Below are positions 1 through 41,569 of a stretch of DNA of 64,000 bases, in pieces. How positions within the stretch are numbered: the first letter of the stretch is position 1; every line of letters begins with the position of its first letter. The stretch lies in the NCBI RefSeq assembly GCF_000004195.4, contig NC_030678.2, forward strand, positions 151,312,547-151,376,546, read 5' to 3'. The position numbers and the translations under genes were made by a program. Under the pieces are notes generated by a model. The model did not search any database, was not told the DNA's origin, and worked only from the letters and a program-made list of their open reading frames with translations. Origin of the DNA: Xenopus tropicalis. Its lineage: Eukaryota; Chordata; Amphibia; Anura; Pipidae.

Positions 1-960
1 TTACCTATTGATTTTCAATGGAAAATTCAACCTGCTGCCATTCTCACAGTATTAACACCAGGGTCACTAGGGAATTGCATTTTTAGGTTTTAAAAAGTGG
101 GTGGAGCCACCAACAGCCAATCAGACTTCACCTATTGAATTTTTTTGGTTTATATTTAAAATGTTGCTTTGCTCACACAGGGTTCCAAAACAAGTGGGAG
201 GAGCCACCAACAGCCAATCCATTTCCACCCATTAGATTTCAGTGGTTTATATTTAAACTGATGCCATTATTTAAATATTAATTCCAGGGTTGTTAAAGTT
301 TCCAGAGTTAGTCACTGGGTGTTTGCCATTCAAAATTTTTAGAAAAAAAAGTGGGCGGAGCCACCAACAGCCAATAACATTTCACCTATTTACTTTCAAT
401 GGTGAAGTGTAAAATGCTGTCAGTCTCACAATGAATGCCTGAGTCCCCAAAATTTGCAAAGTTGGTCACCGGGGACTGCAGTTCAAAGATAGGAAAAGTA
501 GGTTGGGCCACTAACAGCCAATCAGATTTCATCCATTGAATTTTATTGGTTTAAATTTAAAATGCTGTCATTCTCAAACTATTTATGCCAGGGTACTCAC
601 TGTTTGTCACTGGGTGACTTCAACTCAAGGTTAGAAAAAGTGGGCGGAGCCGACTGCCGTCGTTCTTTAACTATTAATCCTAGGGTCCTTAACTTCGCAG
701 AGTTAGTCACTTGGTAACTGCAGTTCCAGGTTAGAAAAAGGGGGTGGAGCCACCAACTGCCAATCAGATGTCGTTGACTTTCAGTGGGGAAATTTAAGTT
801 GCTGCCATTCAGACACTAATAAAACCAGGGTCCCCAAACTTTGCACAGTGGTTTTTACTGTATAACTGTGGTTCAAGGTTAGAGAAAGTGGGCGGAGCCC
901 ATTCAGTGACTTCATGTTTTTCAACCCAACATGAAGTTTGTTCACAAACTTCCCTTTCTA
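1..960. repeat. Tandem array (about 100-150 bp units) of an interspersed repeat
   Basis: At least seven degenerate units, each with a GTGGGCGGAGCCACCAACAG block; GGAGCCAC-like cores fall near 103, 200, 357, 505, 645, 745 and 893. The remainder of each unit holds a CAGGGTCCC.AAACTTTGCA block and a TAGTCACTGGGTGACTGCAG block. The array starts before the window. It ends near 950 in a short imperfect palindrome (CAACATGAAGTTTG / AAACTTCCCTTTCTAG). A related inverted fragment is at 13492-13700. Confidence 0.8.
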
Positions 961-1002
961 GTTGCTTTTTCTCTGTTTTTGTTTTTATTCTGTTGTTACA
1001 TT

Positions 1003-1294
1003 TAGGGATGCACTGAACCTACTTTTTTGGGTTTGGCCGAACCCACTCCGAAGGATTCGGGCGAATCACAAAACGAATCCGAATCCTAATTAACATATGG
1101 TAATTAGGATCGGAAAGGGTTAAAAAAATTCACCTGACCATTTAACCCTTTCTAAATGCTAATTAGCATATACTATTTGGTGCTAATTAGGATTAGGATT
1201 CGGTGCGGCCGGGACCACTGGTTTGGCTGAAGCCGAATCCTTAAAAAACAGCCTGGATTATCCCGAACCGAATCTGGGATTCGGTGCATCCCTA
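1003..1294. mobile_element. hAT-like MITE with TAGGGATGCA ends
   Basis: A 292-bp element with terminal inverted repeats TAGGGATGCAC..GAA / TTCGGTGCATCCCTA, flanked by an exact 8-bp target duplication GTTACATT (995-1002 and 1295-1302). The interior is imperfectly palindromic (GAATCCGAATCCTAATTA and its inverse). No coding capacity. Confidence 0.88.
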
Positions 1295-1299
1295 GTTAC

Positions 1300-2141
1300 A
1301 TTGCTGTCATCTATATTTTAGTGTTTGCGGTACCCCAGAAGGCTTCCCAGGTTCATTCAACAACTTGACATAGTGGTGTGCATTATACATGATATTCTTG
1401 TCATGCATCTTCCTACAAAATGATGGTGTTTTTTTCCCCTATAATTTTCCATTGCACTGCTTGTACCTGAATTTAAGACAGCATGGACAACTTGAAAAGA
1501 AATATAGAAAGGTGACAGATGCAGACAAAGGAACATGTTTCCTAGAGGATCATTATATGATATGATTTCATATTAACACATATTTGCATCTGTCCAATAT
1601 CTTACTCTTCTCCATTGCGTGCAGACTATTTTCTTTCTATTACAGTAAAATATGTAGAATACTAATATTGAGGGGAAAATGGATACTAGATGTATTCTCC
1701 TTCCATGATTCAAGATGATCAAGTCTTTGAAAAGTTCACAAGCTCTTATTTTTACTCATTAATGTGGGAAACCACACTGTCAGTACAAGATAATTATACG
1801 GTTTTCCCCCCAATTATGCATGTATTTTTGCCTTTTTAATTCTGCCATTGGAGATAGTGCTTGGAATTTTTACTGTAGATTCTGGATTTTGGTTCAAGAT
1901 TTGACTGAATTCTGGTACTTCTGTAACATTTGAGCTTGACCACATCCCCAATACTGAACTAGAATCCCAACCCCTAGGGGCAGATTCATTCTTCTTTGGC
2001 TTTGTGTTTTGCCATGATATAAATTAGAGACAAACATATGTTTATGGCTTCCGGTTCAATCAATCTAATCTAAACCCAATGCAAAAGTATGTTCAATGAT
2101 AACCCTGAAAATCTTGCAGTCCCTTGACCAATAGTATATAT
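1300..2141. other. Intronic unique sequence
   Basis: AT-rich, no recognisable repeat, exon or RNA gene seen. Confidence 0.5.
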
Positions 2142-2149
2142 ATGTTAAA

Positions 2150-2811
2150 TAGTGATGAGTAGTGATGGGCGAAATGTTTCAGCAGGCATGGATTCGCTAT
2201 GAATTTCCGTGTTTCACCATTGGCGGATTGTTTTGCAAAACAGATGAAAAAATTTGCCGCCCGTCCAAAAATTTTGCAGGAATAGTCGTGCGTCCAAAAA
2301 TTGTCGCAAGAATACTCGCAGACGTCAAAAAAATAGTCGAATGTCCAAATTGTCGCAAGAATAGTCGCACATCAAAAGAATATTTTTGCCACGCAACATT
2401 TTCGCCGTTTCGCAAATCCTTTGAAAGATTCGTGAATTTATTGGCTACGCAAAACAGGACAGATTTGCTCATCACTAGAATCACAGCGAATCTGTCCTGT
2501 TTCGCTTTGCCAGAAAATTCGCGAAATGGCAAAAAATTGTGAAACGCATTTGTCGCACGATTTATTTAGTCTTTTTTGGTTGCCAATGTCTTTTTTTGCC
2601 CGCGCTTTTTTGATACAACCGCACCCAATTTGACCCAAGCATGCCCTTTTTTATGCAACCGCGCCCAATTTGACATGCAACTTTTTTTTTACGCACAGCA
2701 AAATTTTTCTTCGCCGAATTTTCATGGAAGTTTTGCAAAACAATTCGCCCTTGCCGGAATGCAGAAATTCGATGCGAATCCATGCCTGGCGAAAACATTT
2801 GCTCATCACTA
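2150..2811. mobile_element. TAGTGATGAGC hAT MITE, composite of two units
   Basis: Begins with a doubled end (TAGTGATGAG then TAGTGATGGGCG), has an internal ..GCTCATCACTA end at 2477 followed by a new CGAATCTGTCC start, and ends GCTCATCACTA at 2811. The flanks are ATGTTAAA (2142-2149) and ATGTTAAC (2812-2819), a 7/8 target duplication. The long open frames on both strands here are palindrome artefacts. Confidence 0.82.
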
Positions 2812-2819
2812 ATGTTAAC

Positions 2820-3017
2820 TAGTGATGGGCGCAATAATTTGGCAGGTATGGATTACGCGTTTCGCCATTGGTGGATTATTTTGCAAAACAAAATCGCGAC
2901 ACATAAAAAATATACAGGTTTTTTTTACGCGTCTTTTTCTGTGTTTCCGATTTTTCGCCATTTCACGAATGTTTTCAAAGATTTGCAAATTTTCCGGGAC
3001 AGATTCGCTCATCCCTA
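2820..3017. mobile_element. TAGTGATGAGC hAT MITE
   Basis: A 198-bp copy, TAGTGATGGGC...GCTCATCCCTA, followed by ATGTTAAC (3018-3025). It shares the ATGTTAAC at 2812-2819 with the preceding copy, so the two are abutting insertions into one target or a local duplication. Confidence 0.85.
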
Positions 3018-3025
3018 ATGTTAAC

Positions 3026-4728
3026 TATTGGCTTACTTTAGATGCATTCTGTACAGTATAGTAAAATTGCCTATTATGATTAAAATATGCCAGAATTAGT
3101 ACAAATGATGCCTGCAGAGTTTTAGCATTCAATAACTATCTAAAATTGAATCAAAGCCCAGGCTTTTATGCATTATTTAATTTTTAAATTTGTGTTTAGA
3201 GAGACATCACATTATTGCAGTTCAAGTGATGCCATACTTTTTTGCTTTAATGTAATTTGTACAGAATTCTTAGCTTCCTTTATGTGAAAGCCAAATCTTC
3301 TGCAGCAATAGAAAACAGAAGACCCCAGTTTCTCCCAGAATAAGATATAAAACTAATTTGTAGCTCAATCCAAAGTGACAGTTTTAAAGAGGATTTGCAA
3401 AACCATTTTGTCCTTTTGTATTGCTTTATGGCTAAAAAGCTATCAGAGAATATTACAGCCAATTGGTTTCAAGATAAAAGAAATACAAAGAAATAAATAC
3501 TTTGCGTTTTTATTGGCGAAATTTGATTTATGAAGCATTATCACAAATATGTGATGTTAAAGGATTAGCTTCATGCCCAGACTTAATAATGATATGGCAC
3601 AAATTACCTATTGTCATTTTTTATTTTATTTCAAATTGTTTAATATATATTTTATATATTCTGAATTATTGAAAAAAAAGTATTTCTTGAATCTGGAAGA
3701 TGCTTCATTCTAAAGGTATTCAGATTCACTCATCCATGTCACTGATTGAACTGATAATGTAGTTATTCTTGCTGCAATTGCCCATTGTCCTTGTCAGTCA
3801 TTGTTGGTCAAATGGCACATAATTCCCTAGGGGAATGTGATTGAAGATGGGGTTCTAAAGATCGGGGTCAAGATGATTCCCTTTAATACGGTGTCCAAAA
3901 TAGATGTAGCAGTCAAGGTCAATACATCATTTCAGGACTATATCTTGGGTTATGGAGCTGTTTCAATATGGGTCTCCTGGGAAAAAGGTTAAGAAATCCT
4001 TCACTAAGGGCCATATTTATGTTTGCTTAAGCCTTTGGGCTCAAGATATCATAAAAGAAACTCGAGTGAGTTTGCTAATTCATTCTGAGTTTCTAGTGGA
4101 AAAAGCTTGGTGATTTCCATAAGAAACCTTAGACAGCTTTTACCCAAAATGCAACAATTTCCTCCACAATTCCAGCAAATTTGTTTTGCGATTGTGTTTT
4201 GACATAGATGGACTGAAAATTGCTAAGTGATTTTTTAGGAGCAAGTCTCCCTCCTGGTGTGGGTGGTTTAGCCTGCAGTCGGGGAGGGGGATTGAAAAAA
4301 AAAAATAAAATAAAAAAAGCTATATGTATTGGTTTCTCCTACCAGAGTGTGGGCTTTATTAGCCTGCACTTCCAGAGGGGAAATGGTTTTTTTTGGACAA
4401 TAGGTGACACTACATAATTCATGACACAAATTAAACGCAATCATTATTTTCTTATTAACTTGAAGTAGTGGCCAAATGCTACTAATTGTACAATTCACTT
4501 GAAGAGTTTGTGATGTAGCATGTTACAATTAGTTGGGACATTAGAAGTCAAGCTCTTAAATGGGTTCCTTTAAGAGCGCGGCCCATGTTGCCTCATACCA
4601 AGGGTGAGCACAATTTTTTGGGGGCCTGGCTTATTGCCGAAAACCAGAATTTGTCGCAAAAAAAATGTGATGGAAACATGAATGGCACCTAATAATTAGT
4701 ATGTACCAATCCATCATTTTTGTATTAA

Positions 4729-4737
<9 letters not shown>
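3026..4737. other. Intronic unique sequence
   Basis: AT-rich with short homopolymers and no exon seen. 4240-4300 is a short G-rich/A-rich low-complexity patch. Confidence 0.4.

Positions 4738-4762
<25 letters not shown>
4735..4762. repeat. (TA)n microsatellite
   Basis: About 13 TA units. Confidence 0.9.
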
Positions 4763-4766
<4 letters not shown>

Positions 4767-5084
4767 CACATTATCCTTACTCAAATCTGAGCACAACTGA
4801 AGTAAATGCTCATCTGCAAATTGGAACGTATCTTCAACTGCCCAGCACATTAGATTCACTGAATAAGGGGATAACATACATTTTTGCAATATCTTTTTTT
4901 TCTAGATTGTTATATCTCGAAATAAAGTCAGAATGGTTAATCCAATCTACATCTATATAAGCAGAGTAGTTTGTGCTGCCATCATTATCTGTCTAAGGTT
5001 GGGCCACACTGGCAGCTTCATTACCCTGGGAAATGTATGGAAATTCACGTTCAGGTCTGATGAATGTGTACTGTGCAACTGAAA

Positions 5085-5640
5085 ATTGAATTTAAGCCTT
5101 ATTTTCAATATAATCTCCGCTTCTGTCTCTGTACGTTCCTGGCCGACTCCTTTGTTCCTTGCAGAGCAATCGTTTGGTTGCGCCCCCCACTACTACTGCT
5201 GTTTCCCGCCTTAAACCTTTCTGCCTTGCTGCCCCTTACATTTGGAATGCCCTCCCTGATTTCCTCCGGAGAGAATCCTCCCTCAGTCTTTTTAAAACTA
5301 AACTTAAAGACTACCTTTTGGAGCACTCACCCAGCACCTGATCTGGGAATCAGCACTTATATTATAGTGTCACCCACTGTGACCTACAGCACTTATATTT
5401 GCCTATTTGTGTCTGTAAGTTACCCTCCCATATAGATTGTAAGCTCTACGGGGCAGGGACCTTCATCTTCTTGTGTCTTTGACTCTTAACTTATTGCAAC
5501 TGTATCTCGTATTTATTTCTATTTATTGTTATACTTTGTATTTATCTATTATTATCTTAATAACCCCCCATTTATATTAATGTATTCTACTGTACAGCAC
5601 TGCGTACATAAGTAGCGCTTTATAAATAAAGATATACATA
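5085..5640 (+). mobile_element. 5'-truncated LINE, 3' end (CR1/L2-like)
   Basis: In the + frame from 5159 the translation includes FCLAAPYIWNALPDFLRRES and LFKTKLKDYLLEH, the typical 'WN.LP..lR.....FK..LK..L' C-terminus of a CR1/L2-group reverse transcriptase. A 3' UTR with ATTGTAAGCTCTACGGGGCA follows. The tail is AGCGCTTTATAAATAAAGAT followed by ATACAT-type repeats, i.e. a repeat-tailed LINE 3' end. 5'-truncated and inert. Confidence 0.75.
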
Positions 5641-6459
5641 CTTACATACATACATATAATCAATTAAAAATGCTGTACCATACAGAAAGAATGAAGGTGT
5701 AGATTTAGTGGGTGCCAAGGTAAACTTTTCTCGACTATTCTGACATTTAGCCAAATAATGAAACAGTGGCTTTTAAGACGATTCCTTCCTAATTCTGCAT
5801 TCACTCAACTGCAAACAAGCTCTGTTTAGAATTCTTTATATGTGTATCTTAAGCTGCCCGTAAACTCCATTAACTGCACTTTTTTAGCAAGGTCTTTGCC
5901 AATCCGTCCTTATCTTTACTAGAGGAACACAGCTAAGCTGGAGGCGGCTGCAGTCGTTCTTCTCGCTGTTTATTTAAGATCTTTATCTGTGTAGGTTTTT
6001 CCAAGTTTATTGAAGCGAATGTTTCGAATTCATATCTTTACTATTGACTCAATGTACAAATAAGGTCAAGAAAAATAAAGGCAAACCAAAATAACTTAGT
6101 AGCACAATATAAAAAGGAGAAAGTGTTCATATTTCAATATCACATATCTGACTATGACTGTGATCTTTTACTTTATTTTTTTCTGCCCTTCTGATAATTT
6201 TTTCTGCTTCCATGTTCATTTAATTAATCAGGCCTAAATTAAAACTGTTTTTTCCATGTACTTCAAGAAATAAGGCCCTTTGAAACCAACTAGTTGTTAG
6301 ACTTTGACAATGAATGAATTGCAATCAAATAATGTACTATGTAAGTGGATTTAGGTGAATGGCATTTGGCATTTTCCCTGCTGGGATTTTCTCTTACTAA
6401 AAAGCCCCTTTCCCATTCTGGTCTATTTGGATCACATGGAAATGCAAGTACAGGGGATT

Positions 6460-7012
6460 TTAAAGGGTGGCTCACCCTCAAGATAACTTCTAGTATGATA
6501 TACTGTACAATGAACATTTGTTAGCAACTTTCCAAGTGGTCTTTATTTTATTTTATTTTTTTGTAGTTTTTAATTTTTTTTGCCTTCTTTTTGTTCTGAC
6601 ACTATTCAGCTTTTAAATAGGGGTCACTGACCTCATCAGCCCATAAAGTGTGGCTCTGTCAGGCTAAAATGTTAAGGTTACTGTTACTTTTTGTTACTTA
6701 TCATTCTATTCAGGCCCTTTCCTTTTATGCCAGTTTCACATTCAACCCACTACCTGGCTGCTAGGGTAAATTGGACCCTAAAAAATAATAAATACCAATT
6801 GTCTCAGATTCTTTTATCCAATTTGTTTTATAGTTCTCTGGTGACAGATCATATGAAACAGCTGTATCTGTTCTCAATTGTTTATTGGGATTGTGCAGTG
6901 GGAAGTGCAGTGGAAGAGAATGGCTAGCAAAACTACCAACAAAATAAAATGTTGGATAATGGGCAAAAATGAAATTCTGAGCAACTTTCCAATATATGTA
7001 AATTCAACATTT
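6460..7012. mobile_element. Degenerate T2-like MITE
   Basis: Starts TTAAAGGGTGGCTCACCCTC and contains the GCAACTTTCCAAGTGGTCTT and TAGGGGTCACTGAC blocks characteristic of the Xenopus T2-like family; the same blocks occur in the copy at 56472. The right end is diverged. Confidence 0.65.
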
Positions 7013-7071
7013 TCTGGGATTCTGTCATGATTTTTATGGGGCAAATAATTCACTCTGCCATTTAAAATGTT

Positions 7072-7158
7072 ATTCTTGAACCAACAAATGTATTTTTTTA
7101 GCTGTAATATTGGTGTGTAGGCGACATTTCAGTGCATTGTGCCTGAATCTGAGCTTTC
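7072..7158 (+). repeat. Truncated copy of the repeat at 16636
   Basis: GAACCAACAAATGTATTTTT and TAGCTGTAATATTGGTGTGT are shared with 16644-16730 in the same orientation. Confidence 0.75.
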
Positions 7159-7159
7159 C

Positions 7160-7430
7160 CCTCCCCATTTTGTTTCTGTCTCCTCCCACTAATAGACTGC
7201 AAGCTCTTTAGGGCCTTCCTGCCTCTCTAGCCTTCTTTAGCAGCAACACACCCCTAATGTATGCACTTGTTTCCCTTCCCATTTTGTTTCTGTCTCTTCT
7301 CCATAACAGATTATAAACTCTTTAGGGTAGGGACTTTATTGCAACTGTAAATTGTATTCCCACTCTCTAATTTTTAATAACTGCACCCCTGTTTGTGCTT
7401 ATACTTTGCAGTAAATACTATAAATACAAT
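7160..7430 (+). mobile_element. LINE 3' UTR-like fragment
   Basis: Two diverged copies of a 'CCCATTTTGTTTCTGTCTC...AGACTGCAAGCTCTTTAGGG' block, resembling the 3' UTR of the CR1/L2-like LINE seen at 5420-5640. Low-confidence family call. Confidence 0.45.
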
Positions 7431-7433
7431 GTA

Positions 7434-8550
7434 GGTATTGGACCTGTTATCCAGAATGCTCAGGACTAGTGATGAGCGAATCTATCCTGTTTCGCTTTGC
7501 TTGAAAACTAGATTTGCAAATCGGCGAAAATGACACGAAGTAAAAACAAATTGTCTACGTTTTTTTTTTGATGCAAACAACAATTTTTGTCTGCGCTGCA
7601 AAGTTTACTGCTACAAATTTTTGTGCCAGTTCTGTGAAAAAAAGGCAAAAGGCAGAAATTTGCAGTGAATCCATGCCTGCTGAAATATTTTGCTCATCAC
7701 TACTCAGGACCTGGAATTTGGATCTCCATACCATAATATTATTATTAAAAAATAATTTAAACATTAAATAAACCCAACAGGATTATTTTTCTTTAATAAG
7801 GATTAATTATATCTTAGTTAGTATGAAGCACAAGGTACTGTTTTATTATTACAGAGAAAAGGGAATCATTTAACCATTAAATAAACCCAATAGGGCTGTT
7901 CTGCCCCCAATAAGGGGTAATTATATCTTAGTTGGGATCAAGTACAGGTACTGTTTTATTATTACAGAGAAAAGGGAATCATTTAACCATGAAATAAACC
8001 CAATAGGGCTGTTCTGCCCCCAATAAGGGGTAATTATATCTTAGTTGGGATCAAGTACAGGTACTGTTTTATTATTACAGAGAAAAGGGAATCATTTAAC
8101 CATGAAATAAACCCAATAGGGCTGTTCTGCCCCAATAAGGGGTAATTATATCTTAGTTGGGATCAAGTACAGGTACTGTTTTATTATTACAGAGAAAAGG
8201 GAATCATTTAACCATTAAATAAACCCAATAGGGCTGTTCTGCCCCCAATAAGGGGTAATTATATCTTAGTTGGGATCAAGTACAGGTACTGTTTTATTAT
8301 TACAGAGAAAAGGGAATCATTTAACCATTAAATAAACCCAATAGGGCTGTTCTGCCCCCAATAAGGGGTAATTACTGTATATCTTAGTTAGGATGAAGCA
8401 CAAGGTACTGTTTTATTATTACAGAGGAAAAGTAAATAATGTTTAAACATTTTAATTATTTGATTAAATATTTGACTCTATGATAGATGACCTTCCTGTA
8501 ATTTTGAGATTTCTGGAAAACAGGTTTCAGGATAACGGATCCCATACCTG
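7434..8550. mobile_element. CAGGTATGGG MITE with 113-bp internal tandem array
   Basis: Left end GGTATTGGACCTGTTATCC, right end GGATCCCATACCTG, with TA on both sides. Between about 7745 and 8440 it carries about six copies of a 113-117 bp unit (AAATAAACCCAATAGGGCTG ... AGTACAGGTACTGTTTTATT). It is interrupted near its left end by the hAT MITE at 7467-7702. Confidence 0.85.
7467..7702. mobile_element. TAGTGATGAGC hAT MITE nested in another MITE
   Basis: A 236-bp copy with an exact 8-bp target duplication CTCAGGAC (7459-7466 and 7703-7710). The duplicated target is part of the surrounding CAGGTATGGG element, so this insertion is younger. Confidence 0.93.
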
Positions 8551-8747
8551 TACAATACCATTTTTTTAATGAAAAGCACTCAATTTTAATGCACGTTACC
8601 AACTGTTATGGATGGCGTCACTAAGCACTATTTATAGGATACATTTATAATGATATATTGTACAGGTTAATTAAAGCTCTTTTGTAATATATATATATAT
8701 ACTGCAATTAGAGAGACAATTATTTTTCTCTTTATTTGATTTTCCAG

Positions 8748-36782
<28,035 letters not shown>

Positions 36783-37130
36783 TTTCAAAAATATATATAC
36801 AGGTCCTGTATTTATGAATATATATAATTTTATATCTAATTTTTGGAATGTTTGGACTTTGCACAGATTAATTAACACTTTGCCTGTGAATATTATCAAT
36901 GCAGAAGTGTTAAAGTTGTAAAAAAGGCAATACACTGTTGGGATATTCTCTTTTATGACAGGTACCACAGCCGTTCACATTCATATAGAAATCTGCAAGT
37001 TTTGTAATAAGCTGTCAAAGGTCGGTATAACATTTTATATGAACAGATGTTGTGGCCAAAGCCAGAGATTGGTCTCTAATGCAGAAGAGAGGCATTTTCA
37101 TACATTTATCATGAGCTAGATGTGTCTGAG
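36783..37130 (+). other. trpc4: trpc4 3' UTR (start); end not determined
   Basis: AT-rich sequence directly after the stop codon. No AATAAA hexamer is visible in this stretch; an ATTAAA occurs near 38153. The 3' UTR may be long and include the MITE at 37131-37568. Confidence 0.5.
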
Positions 37131-37568
37131 GGGCACATTTACTAATCCACGAACGTCCGGAAAGCGTCCGAATGCGTTTTTTCATAATGATCAGTATTTT
37201 GAGACTTTTTCTTCGCCGTCACAACTTTTTCACGAATTTTTCGAGTGCTCAATACGAAAAAGTCGCAATGGCAATGGCTATGAAAAAGTCGGCACAATTC
37301 ACGAAAGTCGTAATGGCTATGAAAAAGTCGGCACAATTCACGAAAGTCGGAATGGCTATGAAAAAGTCGCCACAATTCACGAAAGTCGGAATGGCTATGA
37401 AAAAGTCGCGACAATTTGCGCAAGTCGTAACAGCTACGAAAAAGTCACGACAATTCACAAAAAAGTCGCGACATTGACGAAAAAAATCGCAAAAAATAAG
37501 AAAAAGTTGCAAAATGTTCTGATTTTTTCCCATTCAGGATTCGGATTCATGGATTAGTAAATCAGCCC
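37131..37568. mobile_element. GGGCACATTTAC MITE in the trpc4 3' region
   Basis: 438 bp, GGGCACATTTACTAATCCAC ... GTTTACTAA-complement CAGCCC end, with flanks CTGAG / CTAAG (4/5). Internal units of GAAAGTCGGAATGGCTATG with AAAAAGTCGCCACAATTCAC repeat with a period of about 39 bp, four copies. Confidence 0.85.
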
Positions 37569-37569
37569 C

Positions 37570-38712
37570 TAAGTGTATTGAGTTTATTTCCATGTTACAT
37601 ATATTTGTATCACTATAATTGTGCATTATGGTTTTATTTTTATTCTTTGTAAAGAAGCATGGACATGCTCATGTCACTGACTAACTGTGCCAGAGGAGTA
37701 ATTGATGGACTTTTGTCAGCACTATCAATGGTTCTGGCTTAAAAGTCAAGTCAAGAACCTGTATCAAGGCTTAGTAGTTTAGGGTTTCTCCATAAGGCAG
37801 GTATATAAGAATCTTCCCTTGCATGGTAAATGACATTATATGACTGGATGACATTATATATGATCATAAATGACAATACCAAAATGGCAGGAAACATTGT
37901 TAAGGATAAGGATTCTTTTTCCAACAATTGCCCTGATTCTTTCATTTACCATCAATGTAATCTATACAGGTAAACAGTCTTTCTCACATACACTATTCTA
38001 TGCATAATCAAAGCTTTCAGTCTCGAGCAAATGGACATTTGCAAATATTACAGGAACTCTCGTGTATTATGTATGTTGTGAATTCTTATGCATGTTTCAA
38101 GACTCATACTGTTAATTTGCCTTAGACATGATTCATGGATACATTGCAGAATTAAATTTGCTGCTCAGGGAATTCACAGCTAATTTTTTATGCTGTTTGT
38201 GTAAAATATACTAACAGGAGAAAGGGATCGGAACAAACCATCTTAATGGGGTAGAGCAGGAAGGACTCTAATTCAGAATACTGACCAAATAGAAAATGTA
38301 GCATCAAAAAGATTTTGAGACAAATTTGGACTTCTATGGATCATACAGAAGTATCTTAATTATCTTTCAGTGCCACTTAAATGTACGGTATCATTATCTG
38401 TCCTCTGATTCTGCTAAGCTCTTTATAAAACATAGTACTTTTTATGTAATATGACGACGCTGAAGCTGAGCAAGCAAAATATCTGGGAAGTTTTTATATA
38501 TTTTGTATACATGGATTCCACGTTCAACCTATAAGTATATCTTCTTCTGCTCAGAATTGTTTAGTATCTGCTGACCTTGTGAAAATGGTGTCATTATTGC
38601 CTATGCCTCAATATATATTATTTATATGGTAACTTATAGAAAATAAGCTTTGCACTATAAAACCAGTTCTATTAGGCCTCACACTGGGCTATATTTTTTT
38701 ACCTAACATACA
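37570..38712. other. Downstream of trpc4, unique AT-rich sequence
   Basis: Possible remaining 3' UTR and flank; no repeat or exon recognised. Confidence 0.4.
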
Positions 38713-38714
38713 TA

Positions 38715-40302
<1,588 letters not shown>

Positions 40303-40336
40303 TACATACATTATTGGTGTGTAGTCCATATTAGTA

Positions 40337-40656
40337 CAGGTATGGGATTCGTATCCAGAAAGCTATTATAAAAAGATCCATATTAAGTAAAGGCCATTTC
40401 CCAAAAACTCCAATTCAAGCTAATAATTCTAATTTTTAAAAATTATTTTTTCTCTGTAATAATAAAACAGTACCTTGTACTTGATGGTGACTAAGCTGCA
40501 TGAATCCATATGACATTCCATAGACATAACCAACCACCCAAACTAAAGACTATATTCTGGTAGGTGTTGCTTTAGTTGGGATGGTTGGTTAAGACCCTAA
40601 AACCCTAGAACCCTGCTCAGAATCATGAGTATTCTGGATTGCAGGTCCAATACCTC
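40337..40656. mobile_element. CAGGTATGGG MITE, diverged single copy
   Basis: CAGGTATGGGATTCGTATCC ... GATTGCAGGTCCAATACCTC; contains ACAGTACCTTGTACTTGATG. Confidence 0.75.
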
Positions 40657-41217
40657 CATTATGTTAACATCAAGCTGTAACAAGAGTTGGGCAGTATTGC
40701 ACTGCACCTTTTGCCTGTGGTTTTAGACCCTGTTTAACACAAAAACTGCATCATACATTGTTGTCCTGGGTGCAGGATGGGAGCATTATGTTTGCATTTA
40801 CATTGCTTGAGGAGTTGTTAGCTAACATTAGTTGGCTAAGAATTGCAACAGTACCTTTCAGAAGTTATCATAAGGAAGCAGCACAGCATTTAAACTAGAG
40901 CACTTTTTGAGATGTAGAACAGATCATGTGACATGTAAGAAAGAGCTAAATTCCTAATTGTGTGACACTCATCTCTATAAAGAGAAATTCTTGTCTATAG
41001 TGGAGAAAACCATAACTTTTAAAAATGTCCCCATCTATACGATATATATTGATAAGGGTTTGTGCTCGTGTTTCAAGCTACCTTTCTCCAACACAACACA
41101 AAAAGGACATTAATGTTTAGCAAGGTCTAACATATGAAACACATTCTTCTACTAGCCAAAATATACAAACAACTCAAACCGTAAAAGTATTTTTTGATGT
41201 TTATGGGTTTTTTGCAG

Positions 41218-41559
41218 TAGTGATGAGCAATTTTTTTCAGCAGGCATGGATTCGTAGCGAATTTCCACATTTCGCCATTTGCGAATTGTTTTATAAGACT
41301 TCCGTGAAAATTTGCAGCGAAAAAATTTGTTGCATGTCAGAAAAAAGTCAGTCGTGTCAAAATAGGCGTGGCCGCATCAAAATAGGCGCAGTCATGTAAA
41401 AAAAAAAAAAGACGCGGGCGTCAAAAAAAGACACGGGCGACAAAAAAAGACGCTGGTGACAAAAAAAACGTGCAACAAAAGTGTTTTGTGGATATTTCGC
41501 AAATTTTCTTGTCATTTCGCTAATTTTGTAGGGAAACAGGACAGATTCGCTCATCACTA
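41218..41559. mobile_element. TAGTGATGAGC hAT MITE
   Basis: 342 bp with intact ends TAGTGATGAGCAATTTTT / GATTCGCTCATCACTA, but the 8-bp flanks (TTTTGCAG, CACAACAT) do not match. Confidence 0.82.
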
Positions 41560-41569
41560 CACAACATTG

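Noticed and set aside
2162..2834. Overlapping open frames of 60-126 codons on both strands
   Set aside because: They fall within palindromic hAT MITEs, have no known domain, and arise because these elements are poor in stop codons.
1..8747. Search for upstream trpc4 exons (ankyrin repeats, N-terminal linker)
   Set aside because: No frame in this stretch resembles them; they are taken to be upstream of the window.
37120..37557. Open frames with repeated GYEKVGTIHESRN-like peptide
   Set aside because: The peptide repeat is the 39-bp tandem unit of a MITE read in frame; the same kind of peptide appears in other frames and strands.
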